Origin: Eubacteriales bacterium | GTDB lineage: Bacteria; Bacillota; Clostridia; Lachnospirales; Lachnospiraceae | Direction of reading: 5' to 3' | Assembly (NCBI GenBank): GCA_030524545.1 | Contig: JAUNGM010000031.1 | Location: 1-48,496 of the forward strand | DNA length: 48,496 nt | Shown here: in pieces, positions 34,134 through 42,788 of the stretch | Layout of the letters: every line of letters starts with the position of its first letter | Numbering within the stretch: the first letter of the stretch is position 1 | Position numbers and translations under genes: made by a program | The notes under the pieces: model-generated | Told to the model about the DNA's origin: nothing | Seen by the model: the letters and a program-made list of their open reading frames with translations, nothing else | The model's database searches: none

Positions 34134-34753
34134 TATGCAAGCACCTCCTCAATCGTTGCTACTGCATCTTTGGTTGCGATTACGGTGTTATGCTTCATAA
34201 CATCGAATACGTTGATATTGCCTGCTGTTGCAGTCTGTACATCTGCGATGTTTCTTGCGGAAAGAGCGATGTTTTTGTCATCTGCTGCGATGATCACAAG
34301 AGCTTTGTCAGCTTTCAGGTTTGTTAAAACCTTCTGCATCTCTTTTGTCTTTACTTCTGCAAGTGTCAGATTGTCAACTACAACGAATTTATTGTCCTGA
34401 ACTTTGGAAGTCAGAGCTGACTTGAGAGCTGCTCTTCTTTCTTTCTTGTTCATCTTTACTTCATAATCTCTTGGTACCGGAGCGAATACAACACCGCCGC
34501 CAGTCCACTGTGGTGCACGGATGGAACCCTGTCTAGCATGACCTGTTCCTTTCTGTCTCCACGGTTTTCTTCCGCCGCCGCTTACTTCAGAACGTGTTTT
34601 AGCCTTCTGAGTACCCTGGCGTTTATTTGCAAGCTGACGTACAACTGCAAGGTGAACCAGATGCTCGTTTACTTCTACGCCGAAAACCGCATCGTTCAGC
34701 TCCATTGTGCCAACTTCATTGCCTTCCATATTATAAACAGTTACATTTGCCAT
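34133..34753 (-). CDS. rplD: 50S ribosomal protein L4
   Basis: A 206-aa protein with a globular domain and a long basic loop reaching the exit tunnel ([20 protein letters not shown] and [13 protein letters not shown]). In E. coli L4 also represses the S10 operon through its leader. Here a long structured leader precedes rpsJ, so similar control is plausible but not shown. Confidence 0.97.
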   Translation of the reverse strand: MANVTVYNMEGNEVGTMELNDAVFGVEVNEHLVHLAVVRQLANKRQGTQKAKTRSEVSGGGRKPWRQKGTGHARQGSIRAPQWTGGGVVFAPVPRDYEVKMNKKERRAALKSALTSKVQDNKFVVVDNLTLAEVKTKEMQKVLTNLKADKALVIIAADDKNIALSARNIADVQTATAGNINVFDVMKHNTVIATKDAVATIEEVLA

Positions 34754-34775
34754 TTGCGTGCTCCTCCTTTCTCAA

Positions 34776-35408
34776 TTATAAGGACTTTACTGTTTCTTTG
34801 ATTGTTACCAAAGATTTCTTAGGTCCTGGAACAGCACCTTTAACTAACAGTAAGTTGTTTTCTGTATCTACACGTACGATTTCAAGATTCTGAACAGTTA
34901 CCTGAACATTTCCCATATGGCCCGGCATATGTTTGCCCTTGAATACCTTGCTCGGATCGGAGCATGCACCGTTGGAACCTGCATGACGATGATATTTGGA
35001 ACCGTGAGCCATAGGTCCTCTGGACTGTCCATGTCTCTTGATGGCGCCCTGGAAGCCTTTACCTTTGGAGATTGCAGTTGCATCAATGTGATCGCCTGCT
35101 GCAAAGATATCAGCTTTGATTTCCTGTCCTACTTCATATTCGCCTGCATTGTCAAATTTGAATTCTTTTAAGAATCTCTTTACTGCAACGCCTGCTTTGT
35201 CAAAGTGGCCTTTTTCCGGTTTGTTCACCAGTTTTTCTCTGATGTCGCCGTAGCCAACCTGAACTGCTGCATATCCGTCGTTCTCTTCAGTTTTCACCTG
35301 AGTTACGACACATGGACCTGCCTGTAAAACGGTTACCGGAATCAACTGTCCTTCATCATTGAAGATCTGAGTCATTCCGACTTTCGTAGCTAAAATAGCT
35401 TTCTTCAT
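34776..35408 (-). CDS. rplC: 50S ribosomal protein L3
   Basis: A 210-aa 50S assembly initiator near the peptidyl-transferase centre. [21 protein letters not shown] and the extended loop [24 protein letters not shown] are conserved. ATG 35408 has GGAGG 6-7 bases upstream; the reading frame extends 16 codons further without support. Confidence 0.97.
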   Translation of the reverse strand: MKKAILATKVGMTQIFNDEGQLIPVTVLQAGPCVVTQVKTEENDGYAAVQVGYGDIREKLVNKPEKGHFDKAGVAVKRFLKEFKFDNAGEYEVGQEIKADIFAAGDHIDATAISKGKGFQGAIKRHGQSRGPMAHGSKYHRHAGSNGACSDPSKVFKGKHMPGHMGNVQVTVQNLEIVRVDTENNLLLVKGAVPGPKKSLVTIKETVKSL

Positions 35409-35501
35409 TCTTTCTTCCTCCTTATAGCGGATTACCATTGCGGCAATCATATACATTTAGAAATACCTTGCGGTATCATCTAGCTTAATTGTAATACCAA
35501 A

Positions 35502-35819
35502 TTATTTGGTTTTCATCTTGATATCGATGTGAACGCCAGCCGGCATTTCCAGTCTGGACAGTGCATCTACTGTCTTCTGCGTTGGTGTCAGGATATCGAT
35601 CAGACGCTTATGTGTACGCTGCTCAAACTGCTCACGGCTGTCTTTGTATTTGTGAACTGCGCGAAGAATTGTAACAACTTCCTTCTTAGTAGGAAGCGGA
35701 ACCGGACCGCTTACGGTTGCTCCGTTCTTCTTAACAGTATCGATGATTTTTGCAGCAGATGCATCTACTAACTGATGATCATAAGCTTTTAATGTGATTC
35801 TCATTACCTGATTTGCCAT
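35502..35819 (-). CDS. rpsJ: 30S ribosomal protein S10
   Basis: A 105-aa head protein that also acts as NusE in antitermination complexes. [38 protein letters not shown] and [16 protein letters not shown] are canonical. It is the first gene of the S10-spc run, with GGAGGAG upstream and its own promoter about 225 bases away. Confidence 0.98.
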   Translation of the reverse strand: MANQVMRITLKAYDHQLVDASAAKIIDTVKKNGATVSGPVPLPTKKEVVTILRAVHKYKDSREQFEQRTHKRLIDILTPTQKTVDALSRLEMPAGVHIDIKMKTK

Positions 35820-36043
35820 AAAAAAAGTCTCCTCCTATTCGTACTCGGTTATCGGTACGACAAGCGGCGACTGTACACATCTCCACGCGTGTCCTGGTAC
35901 TCACCAGCGCGTGCCCATCCCCAGATGGCTTTCTGAACTTGTACAGTGACTTGTCGTCAGTTTCCTAACTTGACATTCGCTCCACGGAAAACCTGCCTCA
36001 TCCGGGCAGCAACCTCTCGCTTCATTGCTATCATGTCACAGCA
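35820..36043 (-). ncRNA. Structured 5' leader of the S10 operon
   Basis: The leader of about 224 bases folds into nested helices on the minus strand. CGACAAG/CTTGTCG (35950-35956 with 35858-35864) encloses ACTGTACA/TGTACAGT (35940-35947 with 35870-35877). Inside are GCCATC/GATGGGC and CACGCG-CTGGT/ACCAG-CGCGTG hairpins. A GTCAAGTT/AACTGAC stem precedes it, and a CGTAC/GTACG stem lies next to the ribosome site. There is no U-run. By analogy with E. coli it may be bound by L4 or another r-protein. Confidence 0.75.
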
Positions 36044-36049
36044 ATTGTT

Positions 36050-36078
36050 AGTATACACAATGATTCTAATTATTTCAA
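36050..36078 (-). promoter_or_regulatory. Main promoter of the S10-spc operon
   Basis: TTGAAA (36073-36078) and TATACT (36050-36055) are 17 bases apart on the minus strand. The predicted start near 36043 gives the structured leader before rpsJ. Confidence 0.85.
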
Positions 36079-36228
36079 GCATTTTTTTTGATTTCTTGTA
36101 CTTTTTTTTATACAATCGTTACTGTTCACTCCGTTCTCAGTAACGAGGCCAAAAAAAGAAGAATTTCTTCTTCATCCCATAATCCGTTCTTTTTCTGAGA
36201 CGTTTCTGATCTATGTCTTAGTTAAGTA

Positions 36229-36254
36229 AAGGACCATCCTTCAGGATGGCCCTT
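36229..36254 (-). terminator. Intrinsic terminator of the 36.3-37.4 kb membrane protein gene
   Basis: AAGGACCATCC and GGATGGCCCTT form an 11-pair stem with one mismatch and a 4-base loop; the minus strand continues TACTTAAC. It lies about 48 bases past the stop codon and insulates the S10 promoter. Confidence 0.75.
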
Positions 36255-36301
36255 GGTCTGTCTTACTATGTAAAATAGTGCGGACGAATTTCTTCTATAT
36301 A

Positions 36302-37354
36302 TTATTCCTCTTCATCAAATTCCCCGATAATATCAGAATAATCAAATAAAGTCACCTTGGTAATTCCGTCCTTTACAATATCAGGGGCATCCCCTTCCTG
36401 TTTAGCCATATCCGCAAGCTGTGCTGCTGAACGGACAGGGATTGCCATCTTCTTCACTTCTGCAGGAGGTACTTCTTTCTTTACAGGCGCTTTTTTCGGT
36501 TTAGCACTCTTACGCGCTTTTTCCTGTGCCGGCGCTGCTTTGCGTGTTTTCTTCGGTGCAGGCTTTTCCGGTTCTTCTGCAGTAGCAGCAGCAATCTCTT
36601 TCTTCAGAAGTTCATGTGCTTCACTGGTAGCCGACTGCACGTTAGCCCTGCGTCTCGGCGGTTCTTCTTCCAGTTCATCTTCATAGACTTCATCTACAAA
36701 GCCACCGGTCTTAATTATCTTTCTTTTTTTCTTTTCTTCTTTTTTGCGTGTCTTTTCACTTTTGAGAAGCTGACGGTCTTCTTCACGCATTCTGCGTTCT
36801 CTTTCCTTCTCTTCTCGTTTCAGCTCCTTGGCACTCTTGATATAGCTGGTATCTTCTTCATCCTCATCATACTCATCTGCCGGTTCTTTCTTCCATAGCT
36901 CAGCAATCACATAGAGAATAATCAGGAATAAAACTGCCAGCCCCAGAATGATCAGACCCTCAACACTTTCCGTCGCAATCAGGAGATATCCCAGATACGG
37001 CACTGTAATGACAACTTTAGGGACACGGTTCTTTATTGCTACATTAACCGTCTCGGAGCCGGAGGCCTTGGAATCAATCACCACACCTGTGTGATTTTCC
37101 AGATCAAGACTTACTATATTATAGCGATATACGCCGGACTCTCCCTGTACCAGAATCGGAGTACCGGCAGAAACCTCTTCAACTTTTGCCGGAATCGCGT
37201 ACGTCACGGAACCAAGTGTAAGATTCGTCTCCGCACCGGAATCATCCATAATCTCGGTCGTGATGCCGAGAAACGGCGGAACGGCCAGGGCAACAACACA
37301 AAGTATTGTACATATCACAACGAAATGCACGATAAATTTCAAAAATTTCGACAT
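36302..37354 (-). CDS. Membrane protein resembling a degenerate SipW-type signal peptidase with a charged tail
   Basis: A 350-aa protein with membrane segments at about residues 7-29 and 128-152. Between them lies a beta-rich extracytoplasmic region containing LGSVTYAIPAKVEEVSAGTP and KVVITVPYLGYLLIAT. This order (GS-x-x-x-x-IP, later a hydrophobic PYLGYLL just before the second membrane segment) is that of SipW/archaeal-type signal peptidases. The usual Met-Pro around the Ser and the THR/H motif are missing, so catalysis is doubtful. After the second segment comes a cytosolic tail of about 195 residues: a highly charged coiled coil, then a Lys/Ala/Pro-rich region and an acidic end. No function is assigned. 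It is divergent from a PAP2 phosphatase. Confidence 0.75.
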   Translation of the reverse strand: MSKFLKFIVHFVVICTILCVVALAVPPFLGITTEIMDDSGAETNLTLGSVTYAIPAKVEEVSAGTPILVQGESGVYRYNIVSLDLENHTGVVIDSKASGSETVNVAIKNRVPKVVITVPYLGYLLIATESVEGLIILGLAVLFLIILYVIAELWKKEPADEYDEDEEDTSYIKSAKELKREEKERERRMREEDRQLLKSEKTRKKEEKKKRKIIKTGGFVDEVYEDELEEEPPRRRANVQSATSEAHELLKKEIAAATAEEPEKPAPKKTRKAAPAQEKARKSAKPKKAPVKKEVPPAEVKKMAIPVRSAAQLADMAKQEGDAPDIVKDGITKVTLFDYSDIIGEFDEEE

Positions 37355-37424
37355 TGGTAACCTTCCTCACTTCTGTTTTTTGCTAAAATTCTATTGTAAC
37401 TCCATCTACATAAATCTATCGTTT

Positions 37425-37453
37425 ATTATACCTTGTTTTTTTCCTCCGGTCAA
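37425..37453 (-). promoter_or_regulatory. Promoter of the degenerate-signal-peptidase-like gene
   Basis: TTGACC (37448-37453) and TATAAT (37425-37430) are 17 bases apart on the minus strand, about 70 bases before the start codon. It overlaps the divergent PAP2 promoter. Confidence 0.8.
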
Positions 37454-37461
37454 CTTATAAT
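37433..37461 (+). promoter_or_regulatory. Promoter of the PAP2 gene, overlapping the divergent one
   Basis: TTGTTT (37433-37438) and TATAAT (37456-37461) are 17 bases apart on the plus strand. Each promoter's -35 box lies inside the spacer of the other, so polymerase should not be able to occupy both at once. Confidence 0.75.
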
Positions 37462-37493
37462 GTCCTTACAAAAGGGAGAAAGGATTTATTTTT

Positions 37494-38381
37494 ATGGAAT
37501 TTTTACGTTTTCTTGCCGGGTACCGTACACCAGCAGGCAATCTTCTGTTTCAGGGAATCACTTATCTGGCTCAGGAATTCTTTGTTGTAACATTAATCTG
37601 CTGGTATTACTGGTGCTCAGATAAGAAGCAGGCATATTCGCTTGGCTTCGCTTACTTTACTTCAGGCCTTCTTGTTCAGGGGTTAAAAATCACTTTCCGC
37701 ATTCCCCGGCCATGGATTCTGGATACCTCATTTGAGCCGGTCGCTTCCGCTCTTCCCGGTGCTACAGGATACTCCTTCCCAAGCGGACATACACAGAGCA
37801 TCACCGCCCTTTTCGGAACTCTGGCTCTTCGATCAAAAAAGACAGTGCTCCGTATTCTATGCTTCATTGCCATATTCGCGGTTATGTTTTCGAGAATGTA
37901 TTTGGGATGCCATACTCCAAAAGATGTCTGCGTCTCTTTCGCAGTTACGATCCTGTGTGTGCTTCTCACAAATCGCTTCTTATATAAAGAAGATTTCTCT
38001 TCCGGACATGAAGGAATCATTTCTTTCGCAATGGCAGTCATATGCATGGTATTATGCATTTATGCAGTCATCCTTAACAGAAGCGGCCTGATCACTCTTG
38101 CGTACGCATCCGATTGCATAAAGGCCTCCGGTGCAGGCATGGCCTTCTCCATAGGCTTCTATGTGGAAAAGCGCTTCATTCGCTTTGAACTTCCTTCAAA
38201 TACAAACAAGAAAGTCCTACGCATGATCCTTGGGCTTCTTGTGGCAGTTCTGCTTCTGGAAGGAATCAAGCCCATCATCGGCATCTCCCTCACCGCATCC
38301 TTCATTCGCTATTTCCTGACAGTAGCCTGGATCGTCATTCTCTATCCGGTACTTTTTACCAAAACAGGCCGGAAACATTAA
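37494..38381 (+). CDS. PAP2-family membrane phosphatase
   Basis: A 295-aa polytopic membrane protein of the type 2 phosphatidic acid phosphatase family. All three catalytic motifs are present: KITFRIPRP, FPSGHTQ, and SRMYLGCHTPKD, with active-site His and the charge-relay Asp. About seven to eight hydrophobic segments are seen. Such proteins dephosphorylate lipid phosphates such as phosphatidate or undecaprenyl pyrophosphate; which one applies here is unknown. It is monocistronic, with its own promoter and terminator. Confidence 0.92.
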   Translation: MEFLRFLAGYRTPAGNLLFQGITYLAQEFFVVTLICWYYWCSDKKQAYSLGFAYFTSGLLVQGLKITFRIPRPWILDTSFEPVASALPGATGYSFPSGHTQSITALFGTLALRSKKTVLRILCFIAIFAVMFSRMYLGCHTPKDVCVSFAVTILCVLLTNRFLYKEDFSSGHEGIISFAMAVICMVLCIYAVILNRSGLITLAYASDCIKASGAGMAFSIGFYVEKRFIRFELPSNTNKKVLRMILGLLVAVLLLEGIKPIIGISLTASFIRYFLTVAWIVILYPVLFTKTGRKH

Positions 38382-38387
38382 AAAAAG

Positions 38388-38419
38388 ATTGCCGGGAAGC
38401 GGTCTTCCTTCCCGGCAAT
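38388..38419 (+). terminator. Intrinsic terminator of the PAP2 gene
   Basis: ATTGCCGGGAAG (38388-38399) pairs perfectly with CTTCCCGGCAAT (38408-38419) around an 8-base loop, followed by TTCTGTTATTATTTT, 7 bases after the stop. Confidence 0.9.
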
Positions 38420-38577
38420 TTCTGTTATTATTTTCTTATTCAGTCAATGATCATAATATAGCTTATGAGAAGCTGCAGGTCAGATTCTCATAAAAGACGC
38501 GTTTTTGCACCGCAAATCTGATTAAAGGGTTCGTACAGCGGTTCCTGTAATTTTCTCTTTATTTCTACTGAAATCAT

Positions 38578-38832
38578 TTATTGATTACTTAAATACTTCT
38601 CAATACTGGACATCGCAGCTTCTTCATCCTCACCGTTGGCAGAGAGCGTAATCTCCTCGCCGGCATCCAGCCCCAGCGTCATCATTCCCATAATGCTCTT
38701 GGCATTAACTTTCTTTTTTCCAATCTCAACATAAATCTCACTGTTAAACTGACTAGCCACTTGAACCAGTTGCGCTACCGGGCGAGCTTCCAGACCGGTA
38801 GAAAGATTAATAGTGATTGGTTTTTTAATCAT
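38578..38832 (-). CDS. crh: Crh-like HPr-family protein lacking the catalytic His
   Basis: An 84-aa HPr-fold protein. The usual active site GLHARPA reads GLEARPV, with Glu at position 15 in place of the phosphorylatable His, so it cannot relay phosphate in the PTS. The regulatory Ser46 is kept (NAKSIMGMMTLGL). This combination defines Crh-type proteins, which when phosphorylated on Ser46 by HPr kinase act as CcpA corepressors in Bacillus, where position 15 is Gln. The ATG overlaps the whiA stop (ATGA). The neighbourhood rapZ-whiA-crh matches the Bacillus yvcJ-yvcL-crh operon. Confidence 0.88.
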   Translation of the reverse strand: MIKKPITINLSTGLEARPVAQLVQVASQFNSEIYVEIGKKKVNAKSIMGMMTLGLDAGEEITLSANGEDEEAAMSSIEKYLSNQ

Positions 38833-39779
38833 AATAACTCCTCCTTGTTGTTCTCCCGCAGATCATCTGCTATTTTACTCAGTTTCCGTAACCGGTGATT
38901 CACTCCCGATTTTCCTACCTGCGGGTTCAACATCATACCTAATTCTTTTAATGTAGCCTCCGGATACTGCAGCCTGAGTTCAGCAATTTCGGCAAGACCT
39001 TCATTCAGGTTTTCCAGGCCCGTTGTTCTGGCAATTAATTTAATGTCTTCCATCTGCTTCACAGCTGCACTTACCGTCTTATTGATATTCGCAGTTTCAC
39101 AGTTCACCTTCCGGTTTACGGTATTGCGCATTTCTTTCAGAATCCGGATATTCTCCAGATTCATCAGCGCAACGTTGGCTTCCATCAGTGCCAGTATGTC
39201 CACGATCTGGTCGCCCTCCTTCACATAGACCACATGCGATTTCTTGCGCTGCACAATCTTTGCATCAATTCGAAAGCTGCGGATAATATCCTGTAACTGC
39301 TGCGCTTTTCGCTCATCCGAACATACAATCTCAAAATGATACCCTTTACGAGGATCACTAATAGAGCCGGATGCCAGAAAAGCTCCGCGGATAAACGCCC
39401 TTTTGCAGCAACTCTGCTGAGTGACCAGACCATTGCCCGAAAAAAGCATCCCTCCGTCAGTTCCATCTGCCGAAAGCTTCGTTCCCTGAAGTACGTCCTC
39501 AATCTGCTTCTTATCGGACAGTTCCACATAATAAATCTGTCCCTTCTTCTGGTGACTGCTTTCGCGGATAGATATTTCTGTCTCTATATTAAAGGTTTTT
39601 CGCAATAATGTAAAGTATTTTCTTATAACTGCATCATTTTCCATCTGCAGCTTCAGATGCCCGTCCTCTGTTATTCGGCCGCCTCCGCTTAAAAGAGCGG
39701 CTATTTCCGCAATCCTGCAGTGCCGGGCTGCTCCAATCTGTTTGGAAAGTTCATCTTTCACCATCCCTGAAAAAGACAT
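38829..39779 (-). CDS. whiA: DNA-binding protein WhiA
   Basis: A 316-aa protein combining a degenerate LAGLIDADG homing-endonuclease-like N-terminal domain (about 1-215; GAFLASGSISDPRKGYHFE) and a C-terminal helix-turn-helix (LKELGMMLNPQVGKSGVNHRLRKL). WhiA controls sporulation in Streptomyces and affects division and chromosome segregation in Bacillus. Length is normal. It lies between rapZ (28 bp) and crh (4-bp overlap). Confidence 0.96.
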   Translation of the reverse strand: MSFSGMVKDELSKQIGAARHCRIAEIAALLSGGGRITEDGHLKLQMENDAVIRKYFTLLRKTFNIETEISIRESSHQKKGQIYYVELSDKKQIEDVLQGTKLSADGTDGGMLFSGNGLVTQQSCCKRAFIRGAFLASGSISDPRKGYHFEIVCSDERKAQQLQDIIRSFRIDAKIVQRKKSHVVYVKEGDQIVDILALMEANVALMNLENIRILKEMRNTVNRKVNCETANINKTVSAAVKQMEDIKLIARTTGLENLNEGLAEIAELRLQYPEATLKELGMMLNPQVGKSGVNHRLRKLSKIADDLRENNKEELL

Positions 39780-39807
39780 TTCCCAACCTCACTTTTTTCT
39801 TATCCCG

Positions 39808-40686
39808 TTATTTTTTTATAACGGAGTCCCTGCCAATGTCCCTGTGTTCCAATCGAAGTCCATACTCCCTGGTTTCCGACAGCCTGTCATAAAGGACTCT
39901 CGCCAGCGTAACGGAACGATGCTTGCCGCCCGTACAGCCAATAGCGATCACAAGATTCGTCTTACCTTCCCGGATATAATTAGGAATCAGGAATTTCACC
40001 ATATCCTCCAGCTTCATAGCAAATTCCCGTGCAGTCTCATTATCCATCACAAAATGATAGACGCCGTCATCCATTCCCGTGAGAGGCTTCAATTCGTCAA
40101 TATAAAAAGGGTTCGGCAGAAAACGTACATCAAAGACAAGATCTGCATCTGCGGGTATTCCGTACTTAAACCCAAAAGACAGTACGGAAATCACCATATT
40201 ACGAAATCCTGTATTCTCTACGAAAATTTTGTCCACTTCACTTTTCAGTTCCCTTGTAAGCAGGTGAGTCGTATCAATGATATAATCGGCCCGTGCTTTA
40301 AGAAATTTCATTTTTTCTCTTTCAAGGCGGATACCGTCATCCACCCGGCCATTCATTGCCAGCGGATGGCTTCTTCTCGTTTCTTTGTAGCGCTTGACCA
40401 ATACACGATCCTCGGCATCCAGAAACAGGATTTCAAATTCATATCCTGCCTCCCGCATACGATCCAGAACCGTCTCTAATTCGTCCAATGAGCGCCCGCT
40501 TCTGGCATCAATCCCGATAGCAGCATTCTGTACCTCTTCTCCCTGGTTTCCTGCCATCAGAGAGGCAAATTTCTCTACCAGAGGAATCGGCAGATTATCC
40601 ACGCAAAAATACCTGGCATCCTCCAGCATCTTTAAAGCGGAACTCTTGCCTGCGCCGGACACGCCTGTCACAATTACTAACCGCAT
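39808..40686 (-). CDS. rapZ: RapZ/YvcJ-family nucleotide-binding protein
   Basis: A 292-aa P-loop protein with Walker A GVSGAGKS at residues 8-15 and the C-terminal domain containing VIAIGCTGGKHRSV, both diagnostic of the RapZ/YvcJ family. In E. coli it tunes GlmS through small RNAs; in Bacillus YvcJ hydrolyses GTP and affects competence. The yvcK/glmR gene normally lying between this gene and whiA is absent here. It starts 18 bp after the murB stop. Confidence 0.95.
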   Translation of the reverse strand: MRLVIVTGVSGAGKSSALKMLEDARYFCVDNLPIPLVEKFASLMAGNQGEEVQNAAIGIDARSGRSLDELETVLDRMREAGYEFEILFLDAEDRVLVKRYKETRRSHPLAMNGRVDDGIRLEREKMKFLKARADYIIDTTHLLTRELKSEVDKIFVENTGFRNMVISVLSFGFKYGIPADADLVFDVRFLPNPFYIDELKPLTGMDDGVYHFVMDNETAREFAMKLEDMVKFLIPNYIREGKTNLVIAIGCTGGKHRSVTLARVLYDRLSETREYGLRLEHRDIGRDSVIKK

Positions 40687-40703
40687 CTTATCTCTCCCGT
40701 AAA

Positions 40704-41615
40704 CTAAAACTCTCCTAAAAATTTCACTTCCGGCTCCAATACTACACCAAACTTCTCCTGAACTCTGTCAGAAACATTCTGCATCAGAGTGCGCACATCT
40801 GCTGCCGTAGCACCGCCTGCATTGATCACAAAACCGCAATGCTTCTCGGAAACCTGGGCACCGCCCACGCGATACCCCCGAAGGCCGCAATCCATGATCA
40901 GTTTACCCGCAAAATATCCTTCCGGACGCTTAAAAGTACTTCCTGCACTTGGATACTCCAGAGGCTGTTTGCTGGTGCGCTGTTCCGTAAGTTCACGCAT
41001 TCTGTCCCGGATTTCCTCCTGCTTCCCTTCCTTCAAAGCAATTACCGCCTCCAGAACCAGATATCCGGCAGTCTTCACAATGCTGGTACGGTAGCCCATC
41101 TGAAGTTCTTCTGCTGTCAGCGTCAGGATACGTCCATCCTGATCCATGACAGTCACTTTCTCCAGTACATCCTTCATCTCACCGCCATATGCCCCTGCAT
41201 TCATCACAACAGCTCCGCCCAATGTTCCCGGAATCCCTCCCGCAAACTCAAAGCCCGTCAGGGATGCCGTTTTGGCTGCTGCTGCAATGGAAGAAAGCAG
41301 TGCGCCGCATTCTGCATGAATTCTGGTTCCTTCCACAGTTATACTGCTCATATTGCGGTACATCTGGATGATCACACCCCGGAATCCCGAATCACTTACC
41401 AGAAGATTGCTGCCGTTTCCTAAAATAAAATACGGCATCTTCTCTTTTTTACAGATATCCAGGATTCCTCTTATTTCTTCAACTGTTTCCGGAAGCAGAA
41501 AATAATCCGCCGGTCCCCCGATCCGAAAGGTAGTATGCCGGTCCATTGGTTCCTCCATGCGGACTTTATCTTCTCCCAGAAGTGCACAAAATCTCTGTCT
41601 GATTTCCTGATTCAC
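40704..41615 (-). CDS. murB: UDP-N-acetylenolpyruvoylglucosamine reductase MurB
   Basis: A 303-aa FAD enzyme that reduces the enolpyruvyl group to give UDP-MurNAc in cytosolic peptidoglycan precursor synthesis. The FAD-binding region shows HTTFRIGGPADYF and LGNGSNLLVSDSGFRG. The proton-donor Ser lies in SAGSTFKRPEGYFAGKLI, and a C-terminal Glu is in LEPEVKFLG. GTG 41615 is chosen because GAGG lies 9 bases upstream; an in-frame TTG five codons earlier is less well placed. It is the first gene of murB-rapZ-whiA-crh. Confidence 0.95.
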   Translation of the reverse strand: MNQEIRQRFCALLGEDKVRMEEPMDRHTTFRIGGPADYFLLPETVEEIRGILDICKKEKMPYFILGNGSNLLVSDSGFRGVIIQMYRNMSSITVEGTRIHAECGALLSSIAAAAKTASLTGFEFAGGIPGTLGGAVVMNAGAYGGEMKDVLEKVTVMDQDGRILTLTAEELQMGYRTSIVKTAGYLVLEAVIALKEGKQEEIRDRMRELTEQRTSKQPLEYPSAGSTFKRPEGYFAGKLIMDCGLRGYRVGGAQVSEKHCGFVINAGGATAADVRTLMQNVSDRVQEKFGVVLEPEVKFLGEF

Positions 41616-41756
41616 AAATGCTATCCTCAATCTTTCTTTATAATTACTATATTTAAAATCACTTTCTATTATAATTGCTTTTTATCATACTTTCTATTAA
41701 TCAAATTCTTAATCTATCTGTATTCCTCTTGTCTGCCTCATAATCCTGCGGATGAT

Positions 41757-42500
41757 TCACAGGTTTCCGCTTATGGATTTTTTAACAGAAATATCCAAAA
41801 GGTCGCGTACTACTTCTCCTGCGATCATCAGCCCTGCAACACTCGGAACAAAGGAAATGCTTCCCGGTACCGGGTGATCCGTATTTCCCTTTTTCTCGTT
41901 GCTTGCCATACCTTTGATGGGTTTTTCCTTAGAATACAGTACTTTTACCTTACGGACGCCCCGTTTACGCAGCTCTACACGCATTACCTTGGCCAGAGGG
42001 CAGACGCTAGTTTTAGATATGTCCGTGATTTCAAAACGGGAAGGGTTCAGCTTATTGCCGGTTCCCATACAGGAGAGCACGGGAGTACCGCACGCCCTGG
42101 CACGCTCGATCAGCAACAGCTTGGAGGACACTGTATCAATGGCATCCACAATATAATCAAGAGAGTGAAAATCAAACATACCGGCCGTATCTTCATTATA
42201 AAAAGTTTCATACGTATGCACCAGAATATTCTCATCAATGTCGCGGATTCTCTCTTTTGCGACCTGCACCTTACTCTTGCCGACTGTGGAGCGGAGCGCA
42301 TAAAGCTGCCGATTAATATTCGTCAGAGAAACCGTATCATGATCCACCAGCGTCAGGCTTCCTACGCCGCAACGGGCGAGGGCTTCCACCACATAAGAAC
42401 CTACACCTCCAAGGCCGAACACGGCTATCCTGGCAGAAGCAAGCTTATCCACACCTTCTTCTCCCAAAAGTATTTCCATACGTGAAAATGCGTTCTGCAT
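41757..42500 (-). CDS. tcdA: tRNA threonylcarbamoyladenosine dehydratase (TcdA/YgdL)
   Basis: A 247-aa E1-like ThiF/MoeB-fold enzyme that cyclises t6A37 to ct6A in tRNAs with ANN-decoding anticodons, using ATP. The nucleotide-binding motif GLGGVGSYVVEALAR lies at about residues 29-43, followed by DHDTVSLTNINRQ. The YgdL-specific GTGNKLNPSRFEI and TSVCPLAKVMR are present. It is a single gene, 140 bp upstream of murB on the same strand. Confidence 0.92.
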   Translation of the reverse strand: MQNAFSRMEILLGEEGVDKLASARIAVFGLGGVGSYVVEALARCGVGSLTLVDHDTVSLTNINRQLYALRSTVGKSKVQVAKERIRDIDENILVHTYETFYNEDTAGMFDFHSLDYIVDAIDTVSSKLLLIERARACGTPVLSCMGTGNKLNPSRFEITDISKTSVCPLAKVMRVELRKRGVRKVKVLYSKEKPIKGMASNEKKGNTDHPVPGSISFVPSVAGLMIAGEVVRDLLDISVKKSISGNL

Positions 42501-42683
42501 ATGCGAACCTCCCAGATTCTTTCATTCTTACATCATAGCTGTCCGGTATCTTCCCGGATAAAGCGTCCTGAACAGTGACCTTTTATCATTATTTCATTTC
42601 TTACACGCACAAATACCTAAGCGTTCTCATTATACTATCTGCCGCGGAAAATGTACAGTTCTTCATACTTTTTTAAGAATTAC

Positions 42684-42713
42684 GCATAATATCCCCGCCA
42701 TTTTCGCATACTA
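42684..42713 (+). promoter_or_regulatory. Sigma-G (forespore) promoter of the spoVA operon
   Basis: GCATA (42684-42688) and CATACTA (42707-42713) are 18 bases apart, matching the forespore sigma-G/sigma-F consensus. It lies about 75 bases before spoVAB, a known forespore operon in Bacillus, so gene content and promoter class agree. Confidence 0.85.
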
Positions 42714-42788
42714 TTCCCAAAGCAGATGGCAAAACAAACCGTGCTGTCCGGACAAATACTGTCGGTCAGCACACCAGGAGGAACATTT

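Noticed and set aside
38463-38493. 9-bp inverted repeat TTATGAGAA/TTCTCATAA after crh as a terminator
   Set aside because: It is AT-rich, has a 13-base loop and no U-run on the crh strand; it may still matter but cannot be called a terminator.
42726-42788. Longer N-terminus for SpoVAB
   Set aside because: The extension overlaps the region just after the promoter, has no ribosome site and does not fit the family; ATG 42789 has GGAGG.
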